This document shows positions 34,014-46,503 of a stretch of DNA of 64,000 nucleotides, one piece after another. Location of the stretch: contig BTPP01000004.1 of assembly GCA_037102815.1 (NCBI GenBank), positions 1,178,001 through 1,242,000 of the forward strand, read 5' to 3'. Position 1 is the stretch's first letter; each line of letters starts with the position of its first letter. The notes beneath the pieces are model-generated. The model was not told the origin of the DNA and did not search any database. It saw only the letters and a program-made list of their open reading frames with translations. Source of the DNA: Neurospora intermedia. Its lineage: Eukaryota; Ascomycota; Sordariomycetes; Sordariales; Sordariaceae. Position numbers and translations under genes: made by a program.

Positions 34014-35955
34014 ATGTCTGAGGGACCTCTTTACCTTGGGTTTGACTTGTCAACTCAGCAGCTAAAAGGTTGGTTAAGCACACAAAGCACGCTTCGTTCG
34101 TTCACTTACACCGAGCTCAAACTAATAACCTTCTTCTCATACAGCAATCGTAATCCAGTCCGACCTCTCCGTTGTTTCCTCCGCTAAGGTCGACTTCGAC
34201 GGCGACTTCGGGGCCAAATATGGCATCAAGAAGGGTGTCCAAGTGAATGAGGTCGATGGTGAGGTTTTTGCGCCCGTTGCCATGTGGCTTGAGGCCGTCG
34301 ACCTCGTCCTCCAACGCCTTCAGGAGGCCAAGACCCCTCTCAACCGCATCCGTGGTATCAGTGGTTCTTGCCAACAACATGGCAGTGTGTACTGGAGCCG
34401 GGAGGCTGAGAAGCTTCTTGCAGAGCTACAAACGGATAAGCAGAGGGGGGATCTGGTGGATCAGTTGAAGGGGGCCTTCTCCCATCCTTATGCGCCCAAC
34501 TGGCAGGACCACAGCACGCAGGCTGAGTGTGATAAGTTCGATGAGGCTCTTGGGACAGCAGAGAGGTTGGCCCACGCTACAGGAAGTGCGGCACATCATG
34601 TGAGTTGTTTACTTCCCCTTTTTCTCACATTTTGAGGTAAGGATAAGCAGACCAATGGACCGACCGGAAAGACTGACAAGAGCACCACACAGCGCTTCAC
34701 TGGCCCTCAAATAATGCGCCTCCGCCGCAAGCTCCCCGACATGTACGCCTCCACCTCGCGCATCTCCCTTGTCTCTTCCTTCCTCGCCTCTCTCTTCATC
34801 GGCTCCGTGGCGCCCATGGACATCTCCGACGTCTGCGGCATGAATCTCTGGGACATTCCCAGCAACACTTGGTCCGAGACTCTCCTCGCCCTGGCCGCCG
34901 GTGGCTCTGCCGAAGGCGCCGCCGACCTCAAGGCCAAGCTAGGCGAAGTCCGTCTCGACGGCGGCGGCAGCATGGGCAAGATCAGTCCTTACTTCGTAGG
35001 CAAGTACGGCTTCTCCCCGGACTGCGAGATCGCGCCCTTCACTGGCGACAACCCGGCCACGATCCTCGCCCTCCCGCTCCGCCCGCTCGACGCTATTGTG
35101 TCTCTAGGAACCTCCACCACTTTCCTGATGATCACGCCCGTCTACAAGCCCGACCCATCTTACCACTTCTTCAACCACCCGACCACCCCGGGCCAGTACA
35201 TGTTCATGCTCTGCTACAAGAACGGCGGTCTGGCCCGCGAAAAGGTCCGGGACTCTCTTCCCGCCCCATCCAACAGCTCCGCAGACGCCTGGGAGACCTT
35301 CAACCAACACGCCCTCTCCACCCCTCCGTTGGACGTCTCCTCAACAGAAACCGACAAAGCCAAACTGGGCCTTTACTTCTACCTCCCCGAAATCGTCCCC
35401 AACATCTCAGCCGGCACCTGGCGGTACGAGTGCTCCGCCACCGACGGCTCCGATCTCCAACCGGTTAACCAGCCCTGGCCCGTGGAGAAGGATGCGCGCA
35501 TCATCGTCGAGTCGCAAGCGCTTTCCATGCGTCTACGCTCTCAGAACCTTGTTTCCACGCCTCCCTCCACCCCCTCCGGAACGTCGTCGTCGTCCTCTTC
35601 TTCGGCACTACCAGCCCAACCCCGCCGCATCTATCTCGTTGGAGGCGGCTCTCTCAACCCGGCCATTGCACGCATAATGGGCGACGTGCTAGGTGGCGTG
35701 GACGGGGTTTACAAGCTCGACGTGGGCGGTAATGCGTGTGCACTGGGAGGAGCGTATAAGGCTGTTTGGGCGTTTGAGAGAAGGGATGAGACGGAGACGT
35801 TTGATGAGCTGATTGGCAAGAGGTGGAAGGAGGAAGGAGCGATCCGGAAGGTGGATGAGGGGTATAAGAGGGGGGTGTTTGAGGGGTATGGGAATGTGTT
35901 GGGGGCGTTTGGGGAGATGGAGGGGAAGGTTTTGGAGGTGGCGAGAAATAAGTAA
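34014..35955 (+). CDS. D-xylulokinase (FGGY family)
   Basis: Spliced as 34014..34068, 34145..34599 and 34693..35955, giving 590 residues. The enzyme phosphorylates D-xylulose with ATP to xylulose 5-phosphate, the entry of xylose and arabinose carbon into the pentose phosphate pathway in the cytosol. FGGY features are in order: LGFDLSTQQLKAIVI (N-terminal ATPase-fold loop), GISGSCQQHGSVYW, then FTGDNPATILALPL and SLGTSTTFLM in the second domain, and near the end RRIYLVGGGSLNPAIARIMG with GGNACALGGAYKAVW. A Ser-rich insert (about residue 450-460, TSSSSSSSALP) is typical of fungal forms. Length and layout match fungal xylulokinases (yeast XKS1, Aspergillus xkiA). All splice junctions keep phase; the first exon has 18 codons and carries the phosphate-loop motif, which fixes the start. 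Confidence 0.93.
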
Positions 35956-36848
35956 GGGGCCGGGGGTATACTGATGGTTTAGATGAGGTGGGATGACCGA
36001 AATCTGTCGTCTGTAATTGTGATACAAAAATGGCTTAGACAAGAGATTCTAGAGGTTGTAGACGACTCGCTCGGATTGCGCTCTTCACTTTGCACGATCG
36101 TTGAGATATTGTCAAATATACATCACGTCTAGAGAAATAGGCATTTAAATACTTGGACTCAGCTCGAAAGCGTCCAATAACTCTATGCTTCTGTTCTTCA
36201 CTTGCCAGAGAAGAGTGGTTGTGATGATCATACCAAACGTCCCCAGCCGAGCTCCCGGGGCTAAAGTGGCTGCTTTTGTTTACATTACCCCTGAATCAAC
36301 GCTAACAACTGAACGCTGCTGGTACTGGAATGGGGAAAAAGTAGGTAAACCAGTAGTCACCAATTGCTCCCACTGAAAAGCGTTGAACGATAACAAGAAA
36401 GAGGAGGGCGCGTTGACAAGGAAGCCTTCTAGTCATAATGTTAAAGAGGTCAGAGATGGTTGCCCTGTTCTTGGGTTCTTGGGAGCAGAGTTCTGAAAGA
36501 CTACCTCTACCTGACTGGAACGGACGACCTAACACGGTGGTTACTTCCCCGATACAAATTGTTAGTGGAGGCCACGTCATCGTACGCTGCAGGCCGCACA
36601 TTCCTATCAGATATCATCTCGATCATCTAGAAGAAGGAACCGAAACGACAGACCACTTTAGGTTCGCCAAGCACTTTAGGAGAAGTGGAAGGTACCGACG
36701 ACTAGCCTGCCTCCTGCCTGATTATCTTCGACGTCACCTCATATTTCAACACGCCCGCCACTACCAAACCCAACCTTACTCCGTTCCTCTACTCGCAATT
36801 TTGATCCAAACAACAATGTGATAAGAAACCTGTTAACTTATTGCTGAG
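35956..36848. other. Intergenic region between xylulokinase and the hydrolase gene
   Basis: 0.9 kb of normal composition. Short frames at 36302-36601 (minus) and 36438-36821 (plus) have no supporting features. Confidence 0.5.
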
Positions 36849-37229
36849 ATGTTGGTAAGTTCTCCAGTCAAATTTCGCAACGGAACGATGAATCAACAAT
36901 TCGCTAACTGATCACTGTGTACATAGCGCACCACTTTTGGAGGAATCCGCAACCTAATCGGGCGTCTCTTCGTCCACGGCATGCCCGGGCAGCACCGGAC
37001 CCGCGACGTCAACGGCGGCGGCGGCGGCGGCGGCATGATTCTCGGGCCCGTATCCTACCTCGACTGTATCGTCTTTTGCATCTTCCTTGCTCCACAGCTT
37101 ATTTGGAATGTCGGTCTGCTACCGACCATCAAGTGCATGCTGGAAGCGCTGCCGTTTGTTTGTACGTTCCTCCTCCACCTTTGCCGTTCTTACATGTATC
37201 ATAACGAGCAGTACTTAATTTGTCAGTAA

Positions 37230-37281
<52 letters not shown>

Positions 37282-38504
37282 GTAGCTAACAGCGGATGTG
37301 GGCTACATAGTGTTCAAAATCCCTATCCAGTTCATCTACGAAAGATGGCTCAGCTCTTCCGATGACAAGTCACCGTTTGTTCGGAAGGCGTCGCCGTTTG
37401 AGGACTTTGTCATCCGATGTGTGCGGTACGCCTTTGCGAATATCCCACCGAAGATTGGACGGGTGTTTTTCTCCAAGCAGGTGGCGCTGCCGTTTTTGAA
37501 GTTCCGCATGTTGAGACATGGGTATTTGAGGAGTCCTATACATTGGAGGGAACATGTCACCGTAAGTGCGATGCTGTTTGATGAGGTCGTGGATTGCGCT
37601 GACGAGGGAGAGTAGGCGAATTTCAGAGGCATATGGGTCATAAAAGATCCGCTGGCAACGCCAGACTTTGTTTTGTATCATGCCCACGGTAAGCTAAACA
37701 ATCTTCCCGGTCTGAAACGATATACTTGGCTGATGTTGGATAGGCGGCGGTTTCTCAATGGGCTCGGCCTACTTTTACCTCGAGTTTCTTCTGAGCTGGG
37801 CATCGGTGCTGTCTTCGTCCGGGTTTAAGAACCCCGCCATCTTCGCGCTGGACTATACACTCGTTCCTGATGCTTCATACCCTACTCAAATCCAAGAGGC
37901 GATCGAGGGATACAGATACGTTCTCAAGGTGGCACGCGACCCAGCCATCGTATGCGTCAGCGGTGACTCAGCAGGCGCAACACTTATTTTGAGCCTCTTG
38001 CTACATCTCAGCTGCAAGGACGCCAGCGCAAAGAGGTATGGAGTGGGCCTGCCAATGCCAGGTCTGGCCGTCTTGATCTCGCCATGGACGACTCTTGTAT
38101 CCTCACGACACACCAACACGACAAGCGATTATCTAAACGCTGAGCAGCTGAGTACGTACGGAAAGCAGTTCGCCGGCAACAAAATGTCGTGGAGTGATCC
38201 GCTGGTATCACCGGGATGCTGCCATGACGCGGCGTGGTGGAGGCGAGCAAGCCCGTCAAATGGTATCTTCATTACATACGGGGAGGAGGAGGTATTCTCA
38301 CCCGAGATTCATGATCTCATCGTAAGGCTCAACGAAGCAGGCTTGCGAATTGAGAGCGAAGTTGAGGAAGGCGGAATCCACGCGTGGCCGGTGGCATCGC
38401 TGTTCCTCTCAACTGCCCGCGAAAAGAGGTTGAAGGGGGTGAAAGGCCTAACGATGGAGATTAGAAAACGGCTCTCTACTTCGAATGCGGCGAAACCAAT
38501 GTGA
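36849..38504 (+). CDS. HSL-type alpha/beta hydrolase, membrane-anchored esterase/lipase-like
   Basis: Five exons: 36849..36854, 36927..37161, 37311..37561, 37616..37688 and 37744..38504, joining in frame to 441 residues. The first coding exon is only six bases (Met-Leu). A hydrophobic segment at about 47-75 (YLDCIVFCIFLAPQLIWNVG) looks like an N-terminal membrane anchor. The hydrolase domain has the oxyanion motif HAHGGGFSMG (about 187-196, split by an intron), nucleophile elbow GDSAGA, and a C-terminal histidine in GGIHAWPV. The acid is probably a Glu or Asp in YGEEEVFSPEI. These are marks of the hormone-sensitive-lipase (alpha/beta hydrolase_3) family, which includes yeast steryl acetyl hydrolase; the substrate cannot be told. 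A run of seven Gly codons occurs near residue 39. The second intron contains a long TG repeat. A start at the in-frame ATG at 36980 is the alternative. Confidence 0.8.
37232..37279. repeat. (TG)24 microsatellite in a hydrolase intron
   Basis: Twenty-four TG units without interruption inside the second intron of the hydrolase gene, ending 31 bases before the acceptor. Alternating purine-pyrimidine tracts of this length can adopt Z-DNA. Confidence 0.95.
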
Positions 38505-40650
38505 AGGCAAGTAGATGTAACTTTGTCAGATTAGATCAAGTTTTTGTTTGCCGTCATTGACATGCGGCGAAGATGACCCCTCAGTCCTGGTTCGGGCTCG
38601 GTTTCTTCAACGCCGTGTTCTTAGTCTCTGGAAAATCAAGGTGCTCTTGAGTATCATCATGCAAATGAGAGGTATGTGTTCAGCCCATATGTGCGCCGGT
38701 GCAGGCATGCTCGGGATTGTGCTGCTGCTGAGATCTTACATTTTGCATATGCCCTTTATGAATCGCGTGATGCCGAAGCGAGGTTACAGATCCGTTCGTT
38801 GTAGTGAAAGGCAGCGTCCATGATCAACTCATCGAATCTCAAGTGATGAAGTGAGAAACGACCCGCCGGGTGCCAGCCTCATAATACATGAACAACGGGG
38901 TCATGTAGCTGTATGCCTCTCTAGAAAAGGTTGGGGTTGCTGGGTTCGATGTTCTCAAAGGCGAAGAGGGCGACGGGCGGAATTGACGAGAAGAAAAAGG
39001 ACTGGAAGACCGACGTGCGATGCAACAGAAATGGAGCTGAACTCCCTGTGCCTAAAACGCACAGATGATTGGAAAGAGTGACCGAGACTTTCAGTTGTGA
39101 ACTTGGAAAATCGAAGATCGTGCGCCGCACTAGTACACAGTACTTATACACTACGCTAGAGATGATGTTGAGAGGCGCTTGAGGCGGTGCGACCCACAGA
39201 GCGCTTTATGTTGACCAATCAATGATTAGAGTGAGCTGACCATAAAGCCCCCTGTAATCAACCATGCGAAGGAAGGAGCAGGCCATGGCGTGCATATAAA
39301 CGGGCAGGTCTCTCCGCCGTAGAGAGAGCGTCATGGTCAAGTGAAGTTCCGCTTTCAGCTGACAGCAACCTCACCTCAAACCCTTCACCTTCAAGTTTGC
39401 CAACCTCCAACCCTGAGACTTACATACCTCAGCTCGAGCCTTGAATAACCGGCCTGTGTTGCCAGTCATCCGACAACACGGATTCGATTTTCGCTTCAAA
39501 CGGTCAGCATCCCCATTTTCTCTTTCACCTTCCAGTCTATCACCAGTGTCATGTTTTGTCGTCATCACCTACACCACACACTACGACTCGATTACTACCC
39601 CGCTTACTCCCCTTTTGCCCCCCCATCCGTTCCCAAGTCTACCAAGAGGTACCCGCTGCGGTTCGAAGTACCGGACTGGTACCTGAAAAGGCCGAGAGCT
39701 CGTGAATGCTCTCCACCTTCAACGACCAGACTGGGCCCATTTTCGCTCATGGTCATGTTGCGACCTCCCGTCCAGACAGCAGGGCAACACACCAGCCCTG
39801 ACACCCTTTTCCAGAAGATGGGAAGCCCAAGTCGGTGTCTAGTTGAGGCGACCCCCCTTAGCCCAAGTTGCCAGTCTCTCCTGGCATGCCCGTCTAATGT
39901 TGTTGTTCGAGGTTGTACCACGATGCACTTTTCTAGTCTGTCTGGTACATGCCTGCTGTGAGGCCATTTCTGGTCTTTGCTTCCACGAACAAGCCTTCTT
40001 CCGTCCGTTCATCGCCCTAGCTCTTCTCGTTGAAATCATCTTGACTACATTGCAGCATTTTCAATACCATGTGGAAAATGGAGAGTGGTATTCCTTCAAG
40101 GCTGCATTCCGCCCCGCATCATCTCAGTCAGCCAAACACTCCCCCTTCAGGCTCCCGTCGATCATCCCATCCAACCCTCTCAAGTGGAGGTTTCGCCATT
40201 GTTTCCATCCATCCAACCGCCAGAAATATATAAATACACAAACCACGACATGATATTAACTTTTGGTGACTGCTTTATAGATCCAGCCAAAGCTTTGTTG
40301 GCATTATCAACCGGTTGTTGTTTGCTCCATCTTCGGATTGAGTGAAGGCGTCCACACCCAAGAGGTTCTCCTGCCCCACCAGTACTCGCAAGGTACTTAC
40401 AACAAAGGGAGGAAGGCTCTCGGCGTACAAAAATAAAAGCAAGACAGAAGGGGAAGTACGAACCAACCAAAGTGCCCATCATAAGTCGCGACGAGGGACG
40501 GCGGCACGGCACGAAAGCAGTGTGATTCACTTTCCCATTCACTCTACGTTCCCTACACAGAAGCTGCCCAGTCAGCCTTTTGAAGGGTTTTTTTCTTTTG
40601 TGTGTTTTATTCGAACGAACGCAACCACACAATCACAATCAGCCAAAATC
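38505..40650. other. 2.1 kb intergenic region
   Basis: No gene recognised. Overlapping open frames at 39551-40253 have no domain content. The right half is the promoter and leader of the NC2-alpha gene. Confidence 0.5.
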
Positions 40651-41859
40651 ATGTCGGGCATTGGCGCCTCGAGCTACGCACCTAGGTCTCCAGACCTCTC
40701 ATCTTTATATAGCTCCGCCGGCCCCACCCACCAACACCTGCAGACCCATGCCGAAGTCCTTCAAGTACCAGGCCCCAAACCGCTATCACAGCAAACACTT
40801 TTTTCTCCGCAACACCAACACCACCACTTACAAGCGCAGTCGCAACCACACCTCCAACCTCTGCCAACCACCACCACAACCACAACCACCACCGCTGCAA
40901 CACAACCCTTTGGCCTTTCTACGAACACGTATCAAGACCATCGCGCTTCGCAATATTGGCAAACCCCGTCGCAGTATCTCCCACCACGCTCTCAGCCCGA
41001 CAACAGCTTCTCGACGAACCACTATTCGCAGCCGCAGCAACCCGAGCGCCCGCCTCGCATCCCCTTCACAAACAACCACGCGACAGGGGTTTGGAACGCG
41101 CAACAGCAAGCTTCGCAACGTGATCTGCATCAATTGCAGAACCAACACCAGTACAAATACAACCAGCAGCAACCGCAGCAACCACTACAACAACAGGCCT
41201 ATCCGCAGCTGTTCTCACATACGCAACCGCAGGAGCATCAACAGCAGCAGCGCTTGACGCGATCGCAGGCGCAACGGCCCCTCCAGCCTCTTCCTTCGCA
41301 TACTTCCAATCCCAACCCGCCACCGGCCCCCGAACAGATTAATATCCAAGCTGCGTCATCCGTAGCGGCGCAGACCACCAATACGATGCCACCCAAGCGG
41401 GCCGTCGCGCAAGCTGCGCAGCAACCCCAACCTTCTCCGATCCAGCCCTCGCTCGTAAAGACCAAGTTTCCAACGGCGCGCATTAAGCGCATCATGCAGG
41501 CGGACGAAGAGGTTGGCAAGGTGGCACAACAGACGCCGATCGCAGTGGGCAAGGCACTCGAGCTGTTCATGGTACAATTGGTGACAAAAAGCGCAGACAT
41601 CGCGCGTGAGCGTAACTCGAAACGCGTATCAGCACAGATGCTCAAGCAGGTGGTGGAGTCAGACGACCAGTGGGATTTCCTACGAGAAATCACCAGCAAG
41701 ATAGAGAACGATGACAAGGAGAAGCCAGCAGCCTCCGCGAGCGGCAGAGGCCGAACAAAGGCAGAGAGCGAGAGCGAGGAAGAAGCCCCGCCAGAAAAGA
41801 AAGGCAGAGGAGGAGCCGGGCGAGGAGGAGGGAGGGGAAGGAAGAAGTCTACCGCCTAG
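40651..41859 (+). CDS. BUR6: NC2-alpha/BUR6 (DRAP1) histone-fold transcription regulator
   Basis: A single exon of 402 residues from the first ATG (context AAAATCATGTCG). The histone fold is at about 270-352: [20 protein letters not shown], then [20 protein letters not shown], then [20 protein letters not shown]. This is the NC2-alpha pattern; NC2-alpha pairs with NC2-beta (Dr1/Ncb2) to bind TBP on promoters and block or tune pre-initiation complex assembly. Ahead of it are 270 residues very rich in Gln, Pro, His and Thr, and after it a tail with acidic SESESEEE followed by basic [15 protein letters not shown]. Yeast Bur6 has only 142 residues, so most of this protein is extra. A second in-frame Met just before PPKRAVAQ (near residue 246) could give a short form close to the yeast size. 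The frame is also open upstream of the chosen start but has no ATG there. Confidence 0.88.
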   Translation: MSGIGASSYAPRSPDLSSLYSSAGPTHQHLQTHAEVLQVPGPKPLSQQTLFSPQHQHHHLQAQSQPHLQPLPTTTTTTTTTAATQPFGLSTNTYQDHRASQYWQTPSQYLPPRSQPDNSFSTNHYSQPQQPERPPRIPFTNNHATGVWNAQQQASQRDLHQLQNQHQYKYNQQQPQQPLQQQAYPQLFSHTQPQEHQQQQRLTRSQAQRPLQPLPSHTSNPNPPPAPEQINIQAASSVAAQTTNTMPPKRAVAQAAQQPQPSPIQPSLVKTKFPTARIKRIMQADEEVGKVAQQTPIAVGKALELFMVQLVTKSADIARERNSKRVSAQMLKQVVESDDQWDFLREITSKIENDDKEKPAASASGRGRTKAESESEEEAPPEKKGRGGAGRGGGRGRKKSTA

Positions 41860-43365
41860 AAGCGATGAATCAAAGAAGAGGCAAGTTAAACGCTCGAGGT
41901 TAGGCCAAAACACGATTGAACGAATGGAACAAGGCGTTTCGGTAAACTGGGTCACAAATGAGTATATGTTCTCCGGCGTTCTCAACATGGAAACAAGTGG
42001 CTGGAAAATGTCAACTCCTGCAAAGAACAAGTCGTAACCCGTGGACAAAAGTCCCGTTATCAGATTGGCATGGCATGGTGTTCGGTTTGGTCGGTCAGTT
42101 GAGGGTTCGTTCGGTGTTTGGGTGAACTGGACTGGTTTGAGTGGGTTGGGTAGCCAGCATGGTGTTGCTGGTGTTGGGCAGGGGAAGGATACTCTGCTTT
42201 GCGACCAACATGCGCTGAATTTACTCTTATTTATTTCTCGGGGGAGTCATTAAAATCAAAGCTCATTCACAAGGCTTCATGCAAGCCTTGTCTCCGCTGA
42301 AACCGATTCACGCGTTAACCCATGACGTTTCCCTAGCAATAATATTGCCTCCCGGTACGTCACAAGCCACTGTGACACGACAGCGTTTTCGGCTGACCTA
42401 CAGCTCAAAGGCACAGTCACGCGGCGCAGCCCAACTTGAGAAAGCCAACAGAAGGTGCAAAGGGCGAATTCATTGACTATCGATCGCACAAGAACATGCC
42501 TCTGTGCGAAGCGCCTTCAAGCCCTGAAAGGTGCAGTGATCCCAGCATGCGATAGCTCTCGATGATGTGTTCCAGGATGTTCGATATCTAATGGATAATA
42601 TGATGAAGGGAAATATGAAGCCTGGCGTAGGTAAGGTAACTCGAACAACGTCGCCATGTCACGACTGTCATCCGCAAACCCAGGGGAGCCTAGAACAGTC
42701 TTATTTTCCGTCTACCCTGATTACGAATCCTCCAACAAACATGTGCATCACTATACCCTGAATACCGTACCTCCTTCATTCCAGTCAGACGGGATATTCT
42801 CTTGCTAACCACATCTGTGAACACGTTTGCCTACACCATGGGCGGTTAACATGGTTAATCTCGAGACGCTCTGCGCTTTGCTCGGCAAGGTGTCTTCGAC
42901 ATCGACGATGGCTAAATAGTCAAGAAACGAGGTGAGAACAAAAGGCTAAGAAAAGAACAAGCTGTAAAACCACGGGCACACGACGACGAGGCGACGTCCT
43001 GGTGGATTGATTGATTGATTGCATCTGAATGTCAGTCAGATCAAGAAATTGGATCCAATAGGTCAGCTAATCTACACTAACCTTTACACTAACCTCAATC
43101 GCGCACCCCGCGTTCTTTATGCCCCTGGTTCCGGCAGCTTACTTTCCTTCTTATCTCTGTCCTACCCATCGGACCTTGCCTTTACATCCGTCACTGTTAC
43201 CACCAACCCGGCGGGCGACTTCTTCTCAGGACACATTGGACACACCGTGTACCTAACATGTGCCTCGAGAGATTGCCCACTGGCCATCTAACTCCTCCTC
43301 GATAACACATCGTCATGGTGACCGGTTGAGTCGATCGACCCGAACGGCACCTGTTCAGGTTTAGG
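41860..43365. other. 1.5 kb intergenic region
   Basis: No gene recognised. It holds the 3' region of NC2-alpha and the promoter of the next gene, with a GATT4 stretch near 43008. Confidence 0.5.
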
Positions 43366-45873
43366 ATGTCCACCCAAGGCTGTCCACCACTTGCCAGCCT
43401 TCCTCCTCTTCCCGATGAGGCCTCTGTCCCCTTCTCGTCTTTATTTGACAACTTCGATCCAGCCACGGTCAATTCAACAGTCCAGTTTGCCAACAGAGGC
43501 ATCTTTATCGCCTCGGATGGCCGTCGATACCTCTTCCAGAGCATACCCGAGACGGATACGCCAGCCGCTTCTCCGACCAAGTCGACTGCTCCGAGTAGCA
43601 TACAGTCAGTCACGAGACCACAGTCGCCGCATGAGTTACACGGCCACAACAATGCCTCTCCCATAGGACGACAGATGTCGAACGCGAGTTCACGATCACA
43701 GGCGGCCAGTTTCCGGACAGCGCACAGTGAGCGCTATAACGTATCCCCTGCCGCCTTGGATGTAGTAGCTGGACCTCCGTCCGCTATTACTCAGGACGTG
43801 ACCAACATGATGTCCAACCTCAACATCAACAATCACTTCAACGGTGCGGCGCCATACTTTGGAGAGTCTGACGGGGGCGTTGGACTTGCCGAGGTTCTCA
43901 CGGAACGTGACACGGAGCCATGGATTCCTGAAAGTCCTTTCGACAACAGGCCTGTCTCTCCCCGAACCGCTTCCAACCAACATCGCCTCGAGTCTCATCA
44001 CTCCTATGATCAGTCCAAATATATGCGTACATCAAGTCTAACGGCCGGCATGAGCACGCCTGCTCAGGCCATTCATACTGGAGGCCATCAAGTCGACGGT
44101 ATCAACTACGGCGGGTTTGTGACAGGGGCGAACTTTGCTTCTTCTCAAGGACCTCGTCGACAAGTACCGCCTACGGGACCAGTCCGCGAGTCCTTGATGG
44201 AATCTTCATATCCTCAGTATACCGCGTCGCCAACGTCTCCGATCAGACACTCTTTGATGCCGTACTCACCTACGTCACCCGTCTTGGCGCCTGATTACGA
44301 GAAAGAGGTTGTCGATTCTGATGGTGCATATGTCTATTCGAGCTCACCTCACTCGGTAGTTCACGCGCCGTCTTCCCCACACCATGACCGCGGAAGGGGA
44401 GGTAGTGGGAGCGGAGTGTTTGTTGGAGCTGCTCAAAATAACGTGGTCAACATTAGGACTGCAACTAACCGAATTGACACCCAGACCGCAATTGTTGTGG
44501 TTCCGGAACGACATAATTCTTCTTTTTCGAGCGATAGTAGGAGTACAGGCCGAGATCACGTATTGCCCGGGGAGGATATTTTGTTTGATGGGTTAGTTTT
44601 GTCTGGTGTCCGCTTTCGAGAATTGCTGCTAACGAAGACCCCGAAAAGGCCAGTTAAGAGTGCACCAACACTTGCGTCCTCGGCATTCGAAGATGGAGAG
44701 CTCAAGATTTTCCGCAATACGACCACAAAAGATCTGAGGTTTCATTGCAGAGTTGGCACATATTCCGAGACATTCTGGAGTAGGTTTTTTCACCTTTCAT
44801 CCCATATATCAAAACACATGAGCTAACCCCTATAAAAGTCAAAGCAAGAAACGCCCAACTAATTCCCATCTACGCTTACGACCCCCGCTTCCTCAACGTC
44901 ATCTGCCTCCACGACAAAGAAACCGAAAAGGGCAACCCAGGCTACTTGCGTTCCTCCCCCATCCCCGGAGGCACAGGAAACGGCCACCCCAACGGCATCT
45001 ACCAGTTCCCTCGTCTCGAGAACCTCTGCAATTTCCAGGCCCAACTCACCGGCGAAAAGGTGCTGCTGGACATCAGTAACGTCAAACTGATTCGCCTAAG
45101 CAAAGCGAGCAACGGCGCAAGCGACACTTACTCGAGCGTGCGTCTGCAAATATGGCACGAGGATCTTGACTCAACAAGACGAAGAAGGGGGATGCAATCG
45201 GATAAGGCGAGTTTTGTAACTGCTGGTACGGCCTTGTCGGGACCGCTTCGCGATAAGCAGGTTGCTAGTTCCAGCAAGTTGATTGTGTACTTGGGACGGT
45301 TGGGAGAGTATGTCCAGACCTTTATCACGGATGATATTGAGGTGAAGGCGGAGGGGCAGACAAAGGTTAAACTGAGGCCGAGGAAGGCAGGGGTGTTTAG
45401 TCGAGAAGGGAGCAGGTGGAAGGGGATCAAAGGTTTGTCCCTTGTTTTCGATTTGTTCTCACATGCTCATATACGCTCTCTCAGCTATCTCTGTGGCTTG
45501 ATGGGTGAGGTAACTAATGGATTGTATATCACACAGCACACATCGAGCAAAGAGGCGACTCGGAAATGGCCGGATTCAATATCGACGGCCAACCACCCAA
45601 CCCAGATGAGGAATACAGTTATGATCTCTACAAGACGTTTGAGATTGAGTTTGAGAATCCGCCAAGTAAGTTCTCCGCATCCCTTTCGTTCTCGATAAAG
45701 AAATTTTGTTGACAACAATGGTGGTGATTCAAGGCCAAGACAGCTTCATCAGGAGATGGGGCGAAGTCATTGCTGAACGCCGACAACAGAGAGAGAAACT
45801 AAAGGAGATTCAGGAGGAGTTGAGAGCGGTGGGAGGGTTTTATGGTAAGACGGCTATGCAGATTCGGATGTGA
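43366..45873 (+). CDS. Unrecognised fungal protein, 758 residues
   Basis: Four exons: 43366..44779, 44839..45432, 45537..45665 and 45734..45873, all phase-consistent with GTAGGT, GTTTGT and GTAAGT donors. I do not recognise the family. Residues 1-80 look ordered (FDNFDPATVNSTVQFANRG, then IFIASDGRRYLF). About 85-400 is disordered and rich in Ser, Pro and His. A second ordered block runs from about 405 to 670, opening DILFDGLVLSGVRFRELLL, then LRFHCRVGTYSETFWIKAR, IPIYAYDPRFLNVICLHDKE and a beta-rich segment with VRLQIWHEDLDS and KLIVYLGRLGEYVQTFITDD. The last 60 residues include RRWGEVIAERRQQREKLKEI, probably a coiled coil. There is no signal peptide or membrane helix, so it is presumably nuclear or cytoplasmic. 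The ordered-disordered-ordered layout suggests a scaffold or regulator, but that is inference. Confidence 0.8.
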
Positions 45874-46466
45874 TACCAACACGCAGCTATTTATGAGCTC
45901 TAGAGATAGCTCATTGCCAGGACAGGTTTGGAGAACAGGTTGGGATATAATCGTCTAATTAAGATCTCTTTTGGTGGCTTTATCCCTTGCTCTCAGCCGA
46001 GGGGGTTTTGGTAAGCGGGGAGTTAGTTAGGACTGGATAGGATCGGGCTACAGGTGTATTCCTTTTTTCTGTCATGCGTATGTGTTACGAGATACCTGGA
46101 CTGGAGGATACGAGTGTGTGTTTACTTATTATGATACCTAACCACGGATAATTGAGTTCTGTACCCTACTATCGCGGCCGAGAGAAGAGATTGATGACTA
46201 CGTTCAATGTTCACATTTTCTCACACGACTCGTGCCTAACCAGAACGGCTGGGCGAATGGGAAACCTCGGGACATCTGGCTTAGCGATGGTTACCCGATT
46301 AGGAGAGTGATTTATTGGAATCATGCAGCAAGCGGGAAAATAAGCTACCCATGACCTGCATTCCTCACGTCGCCAAGATCTGGGCTCTAGGCTTAATTGG
46401 GGAAGGTGATGTATCACTCACTGTGGCCCTGTGGGCAAGATGGGGAGGTTTTTCTGGGGCGAAGCT

Positions 46467-46503
<37 letters not shown>

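Noticed and set aside
40342-40650. Upstream in-frame extension of the NC2-alpha frame
   Set aside because: The frame is open but has no ATG; the first ATG is at 40651.
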